A stretch of DNA of 64,000 nt from JAZKBN01 sp040388605 (GCA_040388605.1 JAZKBN010000022.1:56565-120564); one strand, 5' to 3'. Shown: positions 54,188 to 63,585, counted from the stretch's first letter. The notes: generated from the letters alone by a model not told the origin. Translations and numbers: made by a program.

Positions 54188-56113
54188 ATGAAAAGATTTA
54201 TACTTTCTGTTTTTGTTTGTATAGCAGCCACCGGTTTGGCTTTCGCTCAGCAGCGCGAGGGGGCGTTTTGGATGTTTGGTGAAAACCATCAAATGGATTT
54301 CAATTTTAACCCGCCGAAGATTTATGATATACGACGTAATACTATGCCATATCGTGGTTTTGGTGCAACCGCTTCAATTTGTGATGCCAATGGCAGGCAT
54401 GTGTTTTCATTTCAGAACAATGTAATCTACAATAGTAATATTGAGCCCATGAAAGGAGGACTGTCATTATTGCCCGATTTTCTTTTAGCTTCAGATGGCG
54501 GGCAGGCACAGTTGACTATGATAGTAAAGCCTAAGAACAGCCGCTTAATCTTTTGGGCTTTTTATTTGAATTTTGAAAACTATACTTCGGCAAATACATC
54601 GAAGGGTAAATTGTACCGGGCAATTATTGATATGTCAAGGGAGAACGGATTTGGTGAGGTTATCAGTAAAAATGAACTGATTGATTCGGGTTTGGCCCGG
54701 CAGATGTCGGTTTGTATGCATGCGAACGGTGAAGATATGTGGCTGCTTACCCATAATGCGGAAGGACAGACATTTAAAAGCTATTTAATTACAGATACGC
54801 TGAATACAGCACCTGTAATTACTCAGCAACTGCCTGAATTCGGTATTCGCTTATTACAAAATGATCAGCTTTCATTTTTCTCGGGGCCACTTATTAGCTC
54901 CCCTAATTCAGAGTTTTTGGCGGCTTGTACAAAATGGAGCCTTACAGACTCAGTTTTGCATATATACCGGTTGAATAGGTTAAATGGGACAATCAGCAGG
55001 TTGTTCGGAATAAGAATTCCAAGAAAACCCAATGCATTTACATTTTCAGCAGATTCAAAAATGCTCTATGTGGCAACAGGTAATCCCAGAGAATCTTTAA
55101 GATTGGAGAACAATATATTACCCGGACGTGACTGCTATATTTATCAGATTAATTTTGGCAGTCCTGATTCATTAGCAATGCAACAATCTGTTACCTTGTT
55201 AGGCAAGGTTGCAGAATATGGTAATTGGGGCACTGCAATGTTGGCAATTGACAGTAAGATTTATTTCGGAACAACATTTTCTAATACCCGCACAGATTGT
55301 AACATAGGTGTTATAAATTATCCAAACAGACCGGGCTTAGCGTGTGATCCTGATTTTCATTGGGGTAACATTGAATACCTTACATCATGCAGCAACGGAT
55401 ACGGATTCCCCCTTCTAAACCAAACTGTTCTGCGTAACGCTAACATCTTTCAGGCAGGTGCCTCATCAGATACCATTTGTTTAGGCGACAGTGTTTCGCT
55501 GTATGCTTATGGTGGCGAAATGAATCACTTCCTATGGTCAGCCAACGCATTCCTTTTATCAGATACTGGTGCCAGTGTAAAAGCTGTACCGACATCCGAT
55601 GCTGTATTCACAGTTAACGCGAATAATGATTTATCTGTGGCACAAGCCACCGTATCAGTTAAGGTAGTACCTCTGCCGGAAGCTCCCATACTAGATCAAT
55701 ACCTTGATACCATCTTTGCCTTTTCTCCGGGCGTTTCACGCTTTTTATGGTATGCCAATGATACATTAATACCAAACCTGAACAGCGCAAAAATTATTGC
55801 CGACTCAGGCATAAGCTATAAAGCCAAAGCAATAAGTCCCGGCAAGTGTATTTCAGGGCTTTCGAACGCGGCAATTTCGGAAACTGCGAGAAAATTAAGA
55901 CCTGAAATAACCGTTTCCCCTAACCCTGCTGATGTAAGCTTCCGCATAATAGGTCTGATTTCTGCGGCCGATGTACAGATTTATAATGCCCTTGGCAGGC
56001 TTGTGCTCAGCACCCGCACCCAACCCGGCGCCGAAATAAATGTACGCTCCCTGCCGGCAGGTGTTTATTTGGTAAAAGTTGCAGGTAAAACCATGAGATT
56101 GGTGAAAGAGTAA
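54188..56113 (+). CDS. Secreted propeller-like protein with T9SS sorting domain
   Basis: A 641-residue exported protein; the signal peptide ends GLAFAQ (residue ~21). The opening REGAFWMFGENHQMDFNFNP and the ATASICDANGRHVFSFQNNV segment match a common Bacteroidota design in which a beta-propeller follows W-x-F-G and a D-x-x-G-x-x-x-F strand. Residues ~415-530 form one or two Ig-like modules (SDTICLGDSVSLYAYGGE, FLWSANAFLLSD). The C-terminal ~70 residues are a T9SS type A domain (VSPNPADVSFRIIG ... GVYLVKVAG), nearly the same as that of the upstream lectin protein, including a 39-base identical stretch of DNA. The gene body is more AT-rich than its neighbours. Confidence 0.85.
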   Translation: MKRFILSVFVCIAATGLAFAQQREGAFWMFGENHQMDFNFNPPKIYDIRRNTMPYRGFGATASICDANGRHVFSFQNNVIYNSNIEPMKGGLSLLPDFLLASDGGQAQLTMIVKPKNSRLIFWAFYLNFENYTSANTSKGKLYRAIIDMSRENGFGEVISKNELIDSGLARQMSVCMHANGEDMWLLTHNAEGQTFKSYLITDTLNTAPVITQQLPEFGIRLLQNDQLSFFSGPLISSPNSEFLAACTKWSLTDSVLHIYRLNRLNGTISRLFGIRIPRKPNAFTFSADSKMLYVATGNPRESLRLENNILPGRDCYIYQINFGSPDSLAMQQSVTLLGKVAEYGNWGTAMLAIDSKIYFGTTFSNTRTDCNIGVINYPNRPGLACDPDFHWGNIEYLTSCSNGYGFPLLNQTVLRNANIFQAGASSDTICLGDSVSLYAYGGEMNHFLWSANAFLLSDTGASVKAVPTSDAVFTVNANNDLSVAQATVSVKVVPLPEAPILDQYLDTIFAFSPGVSRFLWYANDTLIPNLNSAKIIADSGISYKAKAISPGKCISGLSNAAISETARKLRPEITVSPNPADVSFRIIGLISAADVQIYNALGRLVLSTRTQPGAEINVRSLPAGVYLVKVAGKTMRLVKE

Positions 56114-56135
56114 ATGTATAGTTTACTATTTCATG

Positions 56136-56171
56136 AAAAGCAGGCTCCGTTTTGGCGGGGCCTGCTTTTTT
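56136..56171 (+). terminator. Terminator of the 641-aa T9SS protein gene
   Basis: Stem AAAAGCAGGC/GCCTGCTTTT (56136-56145 and 56160-56169) with GC inner pairing, followed by more Ts, 23 bases after the stop. Confidence 0.8.
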
Positions 56172-56207
56172 GGTTTACGGAAGACTTTTTTCAGTATTAA
56201 GAAAGCT

Positions 56208-56456
56208 GTTTTAACGTGAATTCGGTTTAAGAAATTTCGAAAGAAAATCGTTCTGACCGTTGGAAATCCCCGCCTTTTCAGGATAAAAATATTTGAAAGT
56301 TTTGGTAAATCGCGCTTTTCGCGCGATTTAGAAGCGAAGCGCCGGGCCAAAAGTTTCTATTTTTAGACTGAAAAGGCAAGCCATGCGCCGGCGATTGAGG
56401 CGCCCAGCCTAAATACGGACCCTTATTTCCTTAACCCGAATTCACGTTAACTTACA
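56208..56456. mobile_element. MITE-like palindromic element without a transposase
   Basis: About 245 bases bounded by inverted repeats of roughly 20 bp (TTAACGTGAATTCGG.TTAAG at 56212-56231 and its complement at 56431-56450). Inside, GCCTTTTCAG and CTAAAAAT blocks are again inverted around a central hairpin AAATCGCGC/GCGCGATTT. No ORF of any value. The nested palindrome and terminal repeats suggest a non-autonomous transposable element or the fused ends of a deleted insertion sequence. A target-site duplication is not evident. Confidence 0.6.
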
Positions 56457-56630
56457 GTATAACTCAGCCTTAAAAAAGCACTTTTTAACCAAATACAGCC
56501 TCATTCCCTTACCCCGGCAAAGCCGGAACATCACGTATTCCCCCTCCCTCTTTTCTTTTTTATTAACTTGCGCACCCTTCTGTTTGCGGGGCATGCTTCT
56601 TCCGCTGTTTACAATACCCTGGTTTTTTCC

Positions 56631-57995
56631 ATGAGCACCCATCCCGCTTCATTTTCAAGCACTTATACAGGCGCAAACCCTGAGCCTTCATTTTTGCCTT
56701 CAGAGCTGTACCAACGCCTTGCCGACAAAAAGGCTAAACTGGCTGTTATAGGCCTTGGTTATGTGGGTTTGCCCATTGCCCTTGAATTCGCTAAAAAATT
56801 CAGCACAGTGGGTTTCGATATTAATGCCGGCCGCGTTGAAATGATGAAGCGCCGCGAAGACCCCAGCGGTGAGCTTGATGCCGAGGCATTCAACAATGCC
56901 GACATTGTTTTCTCTGCCGACCCTGCCGATTTAAAAGATGTAAATTTCTTTATAGTAGCCGTTCCCACGCCTATAGATTTGCATACCATGCCTGATTTAA
57001 AGCCCCTGCTGGGTGCCACCCGCACGGTAGGCAGGGCCCTTAAAAAAGGCGATTACGTGGTATATGAAAGCACCGTTTACCCCGGCTGCACCGAAGAAGA
57101 CTGCATCCCTATTCTTGAGCTGGAGTCGGGCTTAAAGTTTGTTGAAGACTTTAAGGTTGGCTACAGCCCCGAGCGCATTAATCCCGGCGACAAAGAGCAT
57201 ACCCTAACCCGCATCACCAAGGTGGTAAGCGGCTGCGACGATGAATCTTTGGAAACTGTGGCGCAGGTTTACGGCAGCATCATTACCGCAGGTGTTTACC
57301 GTGCCCAAAGCATTAAGGTAGCCGAGGCCGCCAAAATAATTGAGAACACCCAGCGCGATTTGAACATTGCCCTCATGAATGAGCTCAGCATGATTTTCGA
57401 CCGCCTGAAAATTAATACTTACGAAGTTTTACAGGCCGCCGGCACCAAGTGGAACTTCCTGAACTTTTCGCCCGGCCTTGTAGGCGGACACTGCATAGGC
57501 GTAGACCCTTATTACCTCACTTACAAAAGCAAAGCCCTCGGCCACGATCCGCATGTAATCCTCAGCGGTCGCGCCATTAACGACAGCATGGGGGCCTACA
57601 TAGCCGGCAACGTGGTAAAGCGCATGATTAAGCAGGGCAAAAACCCTGCTGCCTGCCGCGTGTTGGTTATGGGCGCCACTTTTAAAGAAAACGTAGGCGA
57701 TATACGCAACAGCAAGGTGGTAGATGTAATTCGTGAATTGCAGAACTACAGCGTTTGCGTTGATGTGGTTGACCCCCAGGCCGAATCAGATGAAGTGGAG
57801 CATGAATACGGCTTCAGGCTCTGCACCGAGCTTTCGGGCGGCTACGACGCCATTGTTTTGGCCGTTGCCCACCGCGAATACATGGGCAAATCGCAGGATT
57901 GGTTCACCGAGCTGGCTGCCAAGCCTGCCGTTTTCGCTGATGTGAAAGGTATCTACAAAGGCAAAATCACCGAAATGGAATACTGGTCTTTATAA
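56631..57995 (+). CDS. Nucleotide-sugar dehydrogenase (UDP-HexNAc/UDP-glucose type)
   Basis: A 454-residue NAD-dependent enzyme oxidising the C6 hydroxyl of a nucleotide sugar to a uronic acid. Visible are the NAD fold AVIGLGYVGLPIALEFAKKF (~residues 37-56), the conserved ESTVYPGCTEEDC, the central helix region IKVAEAAKIIENTQRDLNIA, and the catalytic-cysteine motif GGHCIGVDPYYLTYK. The GCTEEDC and GHCIGVDPYYL forms point to the WbpA/TviB-like UDP-N-acetylhexosamine branch more than to UDP-glucose dehydrogenase. TTG at 56568 is also in frame; ATG at 56631 is preferred. No other sugar-pathway genes adjoin. Confidence 0.88.
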   Translation: MSTHPASFSSTYTGANPEPSFLPSELYQRLADKKAKLAVIGLGYVGLPIALEFAKKFSTVGFDINAGRVEMMKRREDPSGELDAEAFNNADIVFSADPADLKDVNFFIVAVPTPIDLHTMPDLKPLLGATRTVGRALKKGDYVVYESTVYPGCTEEDCIPILELESGLKFVEDFKVGYSPERINPGDKEHTLTRITKVVSGCDDESLETVAQVYGSIITAGVYRAQSIKVAEAAKIIENTQRDLNIALMNELSMIFDRLKINTYEVLQAAGTKWNFLNFSPGLVGGHCIGVDPYYLTYKSKALGHDPHVILSGRAINDSMGAYIAGNVVKRMIKQGKNPAACRVLVMGATFKENVGDIRNSKVVDVIRELQNYSVCVDVVDPQAESDEVEHEYGFRLCTELSGGYDAIVLAVAHREYMGKSQDWFTELAAKPAVFADVKGIYKGKITEMEYWSL

Positions 57996-58031
57996 TTACA
58001 CCTGCCACCAACAGCCCTATTAAACAAGCCC

Positions 58032-58463
58032 ATGATCTCCTTCGATTCCGCTGAAACCGAGTACAAAGTAATTAACCCGGCCCGCATGAAGCGCCGCCTG
58101 AAAGCCCTGGCCGCTTCCGAAGGAAAAACCATTACCGGCCTGTCTTATACCTTTTTTACCGATGAAGGCCTGCTGAAATACAACCAGGAATACCTGCAGC
58201 ACGATACCTATACAGATATTATCACCTTCGATATGAGCGAGGACCCTGAATCCGGCGAAATTGAAGGCGATATACTTATATCTTACGAACGCGTGCTTGA
58301 AAACGCGACCGAGCATAATGCCACCCCGGAAGAAGAAATGCAGCGTGTAATGGCCCACGGCCTGCTGCACCTTTGTGGCTACGGCGATAAATCTGAAAAG
58401 GAAGCTGCCACTATGCGCGCAAAAGAAGAAGGGGCATTGAAGCTTTTTAAGGAAGTGAAGTAA
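58032..58463 (+). CDS. ybeY: Endoribonuclease YbeY
   Basis: A 143-residue zinc-dependent RNase acting in 16S rRNA 3'-end maturation and ribosome quality control. The strand TDIITFDMSE and the metal site HGLLHLCGYGDKSEKE are visible. The first two histidines are kept, while the third (GYDH in most bacteria) is replaced: here GYGDKS, with Asp as the probable ligand, as is common in Bacteroidota. Length is normal. It begins 36 bases after the dehydrogenase and may be cotranscribed with it. Confidence 0.93.
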   Translation: MISFDSAETEYKVINPARMKRRLKALAASEGKTITGLSYTFFTDEGLLKYNQEYLQHDTYTDIITFDMSEDPESGEIEGDILISYERVLENATEHNATPEEEMQRVMAHGLLHLCGYGDKSEKEAATMRAKEEGALKLFKEVK

Positions 58464-58747
58464 ATTAAGGGCTTCATCTTTGCCGAATACCTTTCAGCCG
58501 GAAGATTAAAAAAAACAAACCGGGGTTCCGGGAATTATCGGCCTATTATTAAAGCCTGTTCATTCAGAATATTATATTTCCTATATTCTGTGGCAGCCGG
58601 GCCGTTTTTTACGAAAAGGCATTTGTTTAGTAAATTCTTCTTTTTACATTTAACAAACAGCGGCCGATTAATGCCGCATCAAAATAAAAACCGGCGTTTA
58701 GAACCTGTAAATTTTTCGCCGTTATTGTTTCATTCAGCTCCGAATTT

Positions 58748-59569
58748 ATGGACTCCACCGATGGCTCGTTTAGTTACGGCCCCGCCCAGATAAGCTTTAA
58801 GCGATACGGGTACGGGGCAAAAAAAATACTCGCATTCCACGGCTTCGGCCAGCAGGCAGAAAACATGCTGCCCCTCGCCAAGGTTTTCGATACTGATTAC
58901 TCTTTTTACAGCTTCGATATTTTTTTTCACGGACGCAGCCTTTGGCAGGCCAAAGATGTGCCTATAAGCCAGGAGTTCTGGCAGGCCTTTTTCCACCGTT
59001 GGCTTGAATCTGAAAATATCGACAGGTTTACATTAATAGGTTTCAGCATGGGCTGCAAATTTTGCCTGAGCACCCTGCATGCCTTCCCTGAAAGAACAGA
59101 TCGCATTATACTCCTCGCGCCTGACGGCCTTGCCCCTAACCGACTTTACCGCCTCGCGGTAGGTACTGAGCGTATGCGCAATTTCCTGAAAAAGCTCATT
59201 TTTAAACCCTTCTCATTCTTCGCCCTTGTAAGTACCCTGCGCACATTGCATTTGGTAAATCCTTCGTTGCTCAAGTTTGCTGCCTCGCAGATGAATACCC
59301 GCGAAAAACGCTGGCGGGTGTATAACAGCTGGATAAGCTTCCGCATGCTGCATTTCAGCCCGGCAGATACGGCAGAACTGCTTAACCGCTACCGAATTCC
59401 GGCAGAAATCTTTATCGGTAAATTTGACCGGGTTATTACCCGTCGCAGTATAGAACCGCTTGTTGCACAGCTGCATAATGCCCGCCTGCATGTTCTTGAA
59501 TCAGGCCACGGCGATTTTGTGCTGAAAGCAGCCCGGTTTTACAGGCAGGAACTGGGGGTAGCGGCTTAG
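58748..59569 (+). CDS. Alpha/beta-hydrolase
   Basis: A 273-residue alpha/beta-hydrolase fold protein. The oxyanion region is AFHGFGQQAEN (~residues 31-41), the nucleophile elbow GFSMGC (~99-104, Ser at 101), the acid is probably Asp in GKFDRVITRRS, and the catalytic His is in ESGHGDFVLKA (~254-264). A mid-chain cap (FLKKLIFKPFSFFALVSTLR) probably shapes substrate access. Typical for carboxylesterases or C-C hydrolases of small substrates; none can be named. Its stop overlaps the end of the minus-strand small ORF at 59566. Confidence 0.8.
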   Translation: MDSTDGSFSYGPAQISFKRYGYGAKKILAFHGFGQQAENMLPLAKVFDTDYSFYSFDIFFHGRSLWQAKDVPISQEFWQAFFHRWLESENIDRFTLIGFSMGCKFCLSTLHAFPERTDRIILLAPDGLAPNRLYRLAVGTERMRNFLKKLIFKPFSFFALVSTLRTLHLVNPSLLKFAASQMNTREKRWRVYNSWISFRMLHFSPADTAELLNRYRIPAEIFIGKFDRVITRRSIEPLVAQLHNARLHVLESGHGDFVLKAARFYRQELGVAA

Positions 59570-59736
59570 GCTTTGGGGCCTTGCTGTTTCTTATCGGCGA
59601 GATCTTTTTGCTGCTCTCTTTTGCCGAGTACGAATGTGGCTACAAGGCCGCCAATTGAGATTGTTGCAAAAATTGCTAATAAAGCTCCTTGGATAGTAAA
59701 TCCGAAAACGTTGCTAAGAATATCAAAGTGAATTTC
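59566..59736 (-). pseudogene. Small membrane-protein ORF lacking a normal start codon
   Basis: On the minus strand a frame of about 56 codons ends at TAA 59566-59568 and encodes one hydrophobic helix (FTIQGALLAIFATISIGGLV) followed by a charged tail (GKREQQKDLADKKQQGPKA). This is the profile of a real single-pass protein. In-frame TAG at 59737-59739 closes it upstream, and no ATG, GTG or TTG lies between. It is either a 5'-truncated gene remnant or uses ATT as start. Too short to be in routine ORF calls. Confidence 0.45.
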
Positions 59737-59803
59737 CTAAAATACACTTTGACCCAAAGACGAATAAGATCACCGGAGATATTTACAAAAGCACAATGAA
59801 AGA

Positions 59804-60265
59804 ATGATAAGGTATATATTAATTAGCTTAGCGGCAATATTTTTAATTCTTATACTGCTATACTTGGGGGCAAATTCTTTTTTTAACCGGCCGTGTCAAC
59901 CACCCATTAAACCTTCAATCGTTCCTAAAAAGGCAATGTGGTTTGGTGGATGCGATGGTGGTTATTGGATACTTTTAAGCGATATAAAGGATGGTAAATA
60001 TCGGTTCAAAATATACCGTGATTGGGATGGTGTCTTAGAATTCGATGCAGATTTTATTTATAAAGACAGTGATTGCACCGGTATTGGGATGAGTAAAAAA
60101 AATTGGGCAAATTATGTATTATCCTACCGTTCAGGGTTGGACTCCCTGGAATATATTGATTTAAAGATGGAGGCACAGGGAAAGCATTGCTGTTTGAAAT
60201 GCTTATACCCTGCCTACGGAGGGGAAAATTGGGATATTATTAAAGAGAAGTATCATATAAAATAA
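59804..60265 (+). CDS. Single-helix anchored small protein, function unknown
   Basis: A 153-residue protein with an N-terminal membrane helix (ISLAAIFLILILLYLGANSF) and a ~120-residue outer domain containing WFGGCDGGYWILLSDIKDGK, FKIYRDWDGVLEFDADFIYK and cysteines in DSDCTG and HCCLKC. The family is not recognised; the size and the helix-plus-domain plan resemble orphan immunity-like or stress proteins, which is only an impression. Strongly AT-rich compared with the surrounding genes and followed directly by an IS256 remnant, so probably acquired. Confidence 0.6.
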   Translation: MIRYILISLAAIFLILILLYLGANSFFNRPCQPPIKPSIVPKKAMWFGGCDGGYWILLSDIKDGKYRFKIYRDWDGVLEFDADFIYKDSDCTGIGMSKKNWANYVLSYRSGLDSLEYIDLKMEAQGKHCCLKCLYPAYGGENWDIIKEKYHIK

Positions 60266-60342
60266 CATTATCAAGGGTATGTTAAACGATGTAAAGTCAA
60301 CTGTTTCAAAGGAAAAATTAATATCAATAATATACTGTTATC

Positions 60343-60570
60343 ATGAAAACAGAAAAGAAGCAGAGTATGAACAATTGCGGAAGCCGGCCTTGGAAAAGCT
60401 TTTAACAGGGTAATTCGTTCTTTTAGCAAAGGCGGAGCTTTTGCACCGCTGCTGAAGAAGTTTCTTGATGCCGCACTTGAAGGAGAGAGCCGATCGGGCA
60501 ACCGCCGCAACAGTAAAACATATAAGGTTTTACCAACCTCAGCAGGACCGATATTAATCAGTACCTCCCG
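60343..60570 (+). pseudogene. Decayed N-terminal fragment of an IS256-type (Mutator) transposase
   Basis: The gap between the 153-residue gene and the helicase contains a frameshifted remnant. In one frame near 60343-60408 it reads MKTEKK then, shifted, EYEQLRKPALEKLLTG. From 60371 in the second frame it reads IRSFSKGGAFAPLLKKFLDA, ALEGESRSGNRRNSKTYKVL and ISTSRDHS, matching the start of IS256-family transposases (GKDGA.APLLK.FLEAALEGE ... GNRRNGK ... PRDR). The acidic stretch between ALEGE and RSGN is deleted, and the rest of the gene, including all DDE residues, is missing. No terminal inverted repeats are visible. Confidence 0.75.
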
Positions 60571-60584
60571 CGACCATTCAAGGA

Positions 60585-63563
60585 TTACCCCAGCAAATCC
60601 AAAATATCCTTCTCCGTTAGCACTTTTCCGTTCCCTTCCTCTGCCGATATTAAGTCGGCAAACAGTTTTTGCTTTTGCTTTTGCAGGCCGGTAATTTTTT
60701 CCTCTACAGTATTGGCGGTTATAAAGCGGTAAATGAATACTGTTTTATCCTGCCCTATGCGGTGCGCGCGGTCTATAGCCTGTGCTTCCGATGCCGGGTT
60801 CCACCAAGGGTCGAGCAGGAAAACGTAATCGGCGGCGGTCAGGTTCAGGCCGGTGCCGCCCGCTTTCAGGCTGATAAGGAAAATGGGGGTATTCGGGTTG
60901 GTCTGGAAATCTTCCACCTGCTCCTGCCTGTCGGTTCCTGCGCCGTCGAGGTAAGCGTATTGCAGGTTGCGTTGCTTAAGCTCTGCACGGAGCAAGGTTA
61001 AATGACGCACAAACTGGCTGAAAACCAAAACTTTGTGTCCTTCCTGCACCACCGATTCAAGCATATCCAGCACGATGGCCATTTTTCCGCTGCTGCCTGC
61101 CCAATCGGGCTCTGTCATGCCGGGATGGCATGCAAGCTGGCGCAGACGGGTAAGCGCCTGCAACATAAATATCTGCGATTTGGCTACCCCGCTGCCCGCA
61201 ATCTGCTCCATAATGCGGTTACGCGCTGCAGATCTGGTGCTTTCATACAGGGTTTCCTGTTCCTCGGTCATGTCGCAGATGCGCACGTTCTCTACCTTGG
61301 CAGGCAGGTCGGCAGCTACAAGGGCCTTGGTGCGGCGCAGCATGAAGGGCTTAATTACGGTATGCAGGCGGCGCATACGGTCTTCGTCGTTCTTCTTTTC
61401 AATCGGGTTCAGGTATTCATTCTTAAAGAACGTCTGGTTACCCAGGAGGCCGGGGTTAATAAAGTTCATTTGGCTCCACAGGTCCATGGTGCTGTTTTCA
61501 AGCGGGGTACCTGTGAGTATGAGCTTGTGCCTGGCCCGCAGCTGCATAACCGCCTTAGCCGTTTGCCCCGATGGGTTCTTTATGGTCTGGCTTTCATCAA
61601 GCACAGCATAGTGGAATGGGAAAGCAGCAAACATATCGGCATCGGAACGGATGATACCGTATGTTGTTAAAACTATGTCGTATTGGGGAAAGGCATCGGT
61701 ATCGCGCAGGCGCTGCGCACCGCCATAAGTGAGTATGCGCAGGGTAGGCGCAAACTTTTTGGCCTCAGTTTCCCAGTTATGTATAAGCGATGTAGGCACC
61801 ACCATTAAAGAGGTGAACCTGCGTTTGCCTTCGGCTTCGGCCTGCTCGCGCACCCTAAGGAGCAGAACTAAGGTCTGCACGGTTTTACCAAGACCCATGT
61901 CATCTGCCAGGCAGCCGCCGAAACCGTATTCCTGCAAAAAGCACATCCAGTCGTACCCTGATTTTTGGTAAGGGCGCAATTGGCCTTTAAAACCCGCGGG
62001 CAGCGGATAATCATCGGCCTCCCGGAAATCGCGCAGCTTTTCAAGCTTTTCGCTGATGGTTACCTGTGCAAGGTTCCCCTGGCGAAGCTCCTCAACAAGG
62101 CCGTTTTGATAGCGAGGCAATACAAGGTGCCCGTCCTGTTCGCTGCTGAGCGCAAAAAGCTCGGCATATTCGGTAAACCAGGCTTCAGGGATAATGGCGG
62201 TTTCGCCGCCGGGAAGCAGGAATTGCTGCTTCTTCTGCAAAATGAGCCTGCGCAGCTGCATAAAGGGAACTTCATATTCCCCGAATTTGGCTACCGCATA
62301 CACATCAAACCAATCCCGACCTTCCTTAATCTCAATGCTTATACCTGTTTTCCCAAGAAAATAGCGTGGGCCGCTTTCGGCTTCCTCGCCGTTTTGGGCC
62401 AGTATAATGCCGTCTTCGGTAATGTCTTCGTTAATGGCCCTGCTCATCCAGCTGAATGCCGCAGCCTTAGGTAAAGCTGTTTTACCATGAACAAGCGACA
62501 GTCCCCTTTCAACAAGGTTCATCAGGGTATCTTTTTCCCAGGCGCTATGCCTTTGTACGCGGTGGAACACCCATTCATCGCTTTGCTCGTCGTATTCGGG
62601 GTAAACATGGGTGCCTACCTCGGTTTCGGCCGAAAAGTTAAAGCGACCGTACCTGAATTTGAGCTCGAAAACAATTTTGCTTTCCTCAGTTTCTTCTTCT
62701 TCCTGGTCGTGCGCTCCTGCTCCCGCGCCTTCACCGAAAAGCTGGGCCATAGGCAGCGAATGGCTGTGCTCCCTGAAAGTAAGCATGGCCACCGGTGTAT
62801 ATTGTTCCGATCGTATTTCGAACCCGCGCGCATCCACATCAAAGGATGCCACAAGGGGCGCTATAAACTTGCGGTAATAGGCCGTTTCCATGGTACGGCT
62901 TACCACTATGAATTTCTTATTCAGGAATGGCCTCAGCTTTGCGCCGTCTACCCCCTGACCGAAGCAGTATAAGGTATTATCTACCAGCAGCCATGCGGGT
63001 TGGTTGCAGAGTATGAGTCCGTTACGCTGAATAAATTCAACGTTCTTGCCTTCATAGCTTACAGTCGGGAAATAAATGGTTTCCTGCTCGTTGCGCCTGA
63101 AGTGGAACTGCACCACGGCTTTTTCAACGGCCACATGAATTTGCTTCCATGTGGGTTCCCCGTCGTTGCTCATCTCGAAGAGATCTTTGCCGGGCAAAAG
63201 GGCGAACATTTCGGCCCTGCGCTTGTCGAGGGTGCTTTCAATGGCATCCTGCATTTCCTTATCGCCGCGCTGCGGATCGTAAAAGCGAAGAAAGAACTCA
63301 GGCGTGGTCATTTTACGGGGCATGTGCCGCTTAACAATGGCATCCTGCCTGATATCGTCGCAATGGCCAATGAGCTTTAAGTCGTTCTTGTCCATGCCGT
63401 TAACGAACTCGTTGGCATTGCTCCTGCTTATAAGCTGGTGCTGCAGGCTCAGCCTTCCTTTTTCATCGGTTTGCACCGCGTAGCACTGCAAAAGGCAGCC
63501 TAAATACTGGTGCCTGTACATGCTGTAAATAATACGGAACGGTAAAACCGGGGAAACCTTCAT
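60585..63563 (-). CDS. SNF2/RapA-family DEAD/DEAH-box ATPase
   Basis: A 992-residue superfamily 2 protein with a long N-terminal part (~530 residues) of beta-rich, unassigned sequence, including an acidic linker (HDQEEEETEESKIV). The helicase core begins at LRPYQKSGYDWMCFL; motif I is DDMGLGKTVQTL (~residue 550-561), motif II DESQTIKN (~654), motif III ILTGTPLENS, motif V KAGGTGLNLT and motif VI AHRIGQDKTVFIYRF (~935-949). The core is complete, so ATP-driven translocation on double-stranded DNA is likely; bacterial members remodel RNA polymerase or nucleoprotein. A TAAATTTG -7 box lies at 63586-63593 on the minus strand. Confidence 0.92.
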   Translation of the reverse strand: MKVSPVLPFRIIYSMYRHQYLGCLLQCYAVQTDEKGRLSLQHQLISRSNANEFVNGMDKNDLKLIGHCDDIRQDAIVKRHMPRKMTTPEFFLRFYDPQRGDKEMQDAIESTLDKRRAEMFALLPGKDLFEMSNDGEPTWKQIHVAVEKAVVQFHFRRNEQETIYFPTVSYEGKNVEFIQRNGLILCNQPAWLLVDNTLYCFGQGVDGAKLRPFLNKKFIVVSRTMETAYYRKFIAPLVASFDVDARGFEIRSEQYTPVAMLTFREHSHSLPMAQLFGEGAGAGAHDQEEEETEESKIVFELKFRYGRFNFSAETEVGTHVYPEYDEQSDEWVFHRVQRHSAWEKDTLMNLVERGLSLVHGKTALPKAAAFSWMSRAINEDITEDGIILAQNGEEAESGPRYFLGKTGISIEIKEGRDWFDVYAVAKFGEYEVPFMQLRRLILQKKQQFLLPGGETAIIPEAWFTEYAELFALSSEQDGHLVLPRYQNGLVEELRQGNLAQVTISEKLEKLRDFREADDYPLPAGFKGQLRPYQKSGYDWMCFLQEYGFGGCLADDMGLGKTVQTLVLLLRVREQAEAEGKRRFTSLMVVPTSLIHNWETEAKKFAPTLRILTYGGAQRLRDTDAFPQYDIVLTTYGIIRSDADMFAAFPFHYAVLDESQTIKNPSGQTAKAVMQLRARHKLILTGTPLENSTMDLWSQMNFINPGLLGNQTFFKNEYLNPIEKKNDEDRMRRLHTVIKPFMLRRTKALVAADLPAKVENVRICDMTEEQETLYESTRSAARNRIMEQIAGSGVAKSQIFMLQALTRLRQLACHPGMTEPDWAGSSGKMAIVLDMLESVVQEGHKVLVFSQFVRHLTLLRAELKQRNLQYAYLDGAGTDRQEQVEDFQTNPNTPIFLISLKAGGTGLNLTAADYVFLLDPWWNPASEAQAIDRAHRIGQDKTVFIYRFITANTVEEKITGLQKQKQKLFADLISAEEGNGKVLTEKDILDLLG

Positions 63564-63585
63564 TTTGCTTCAGGAAAAGGGGCAT

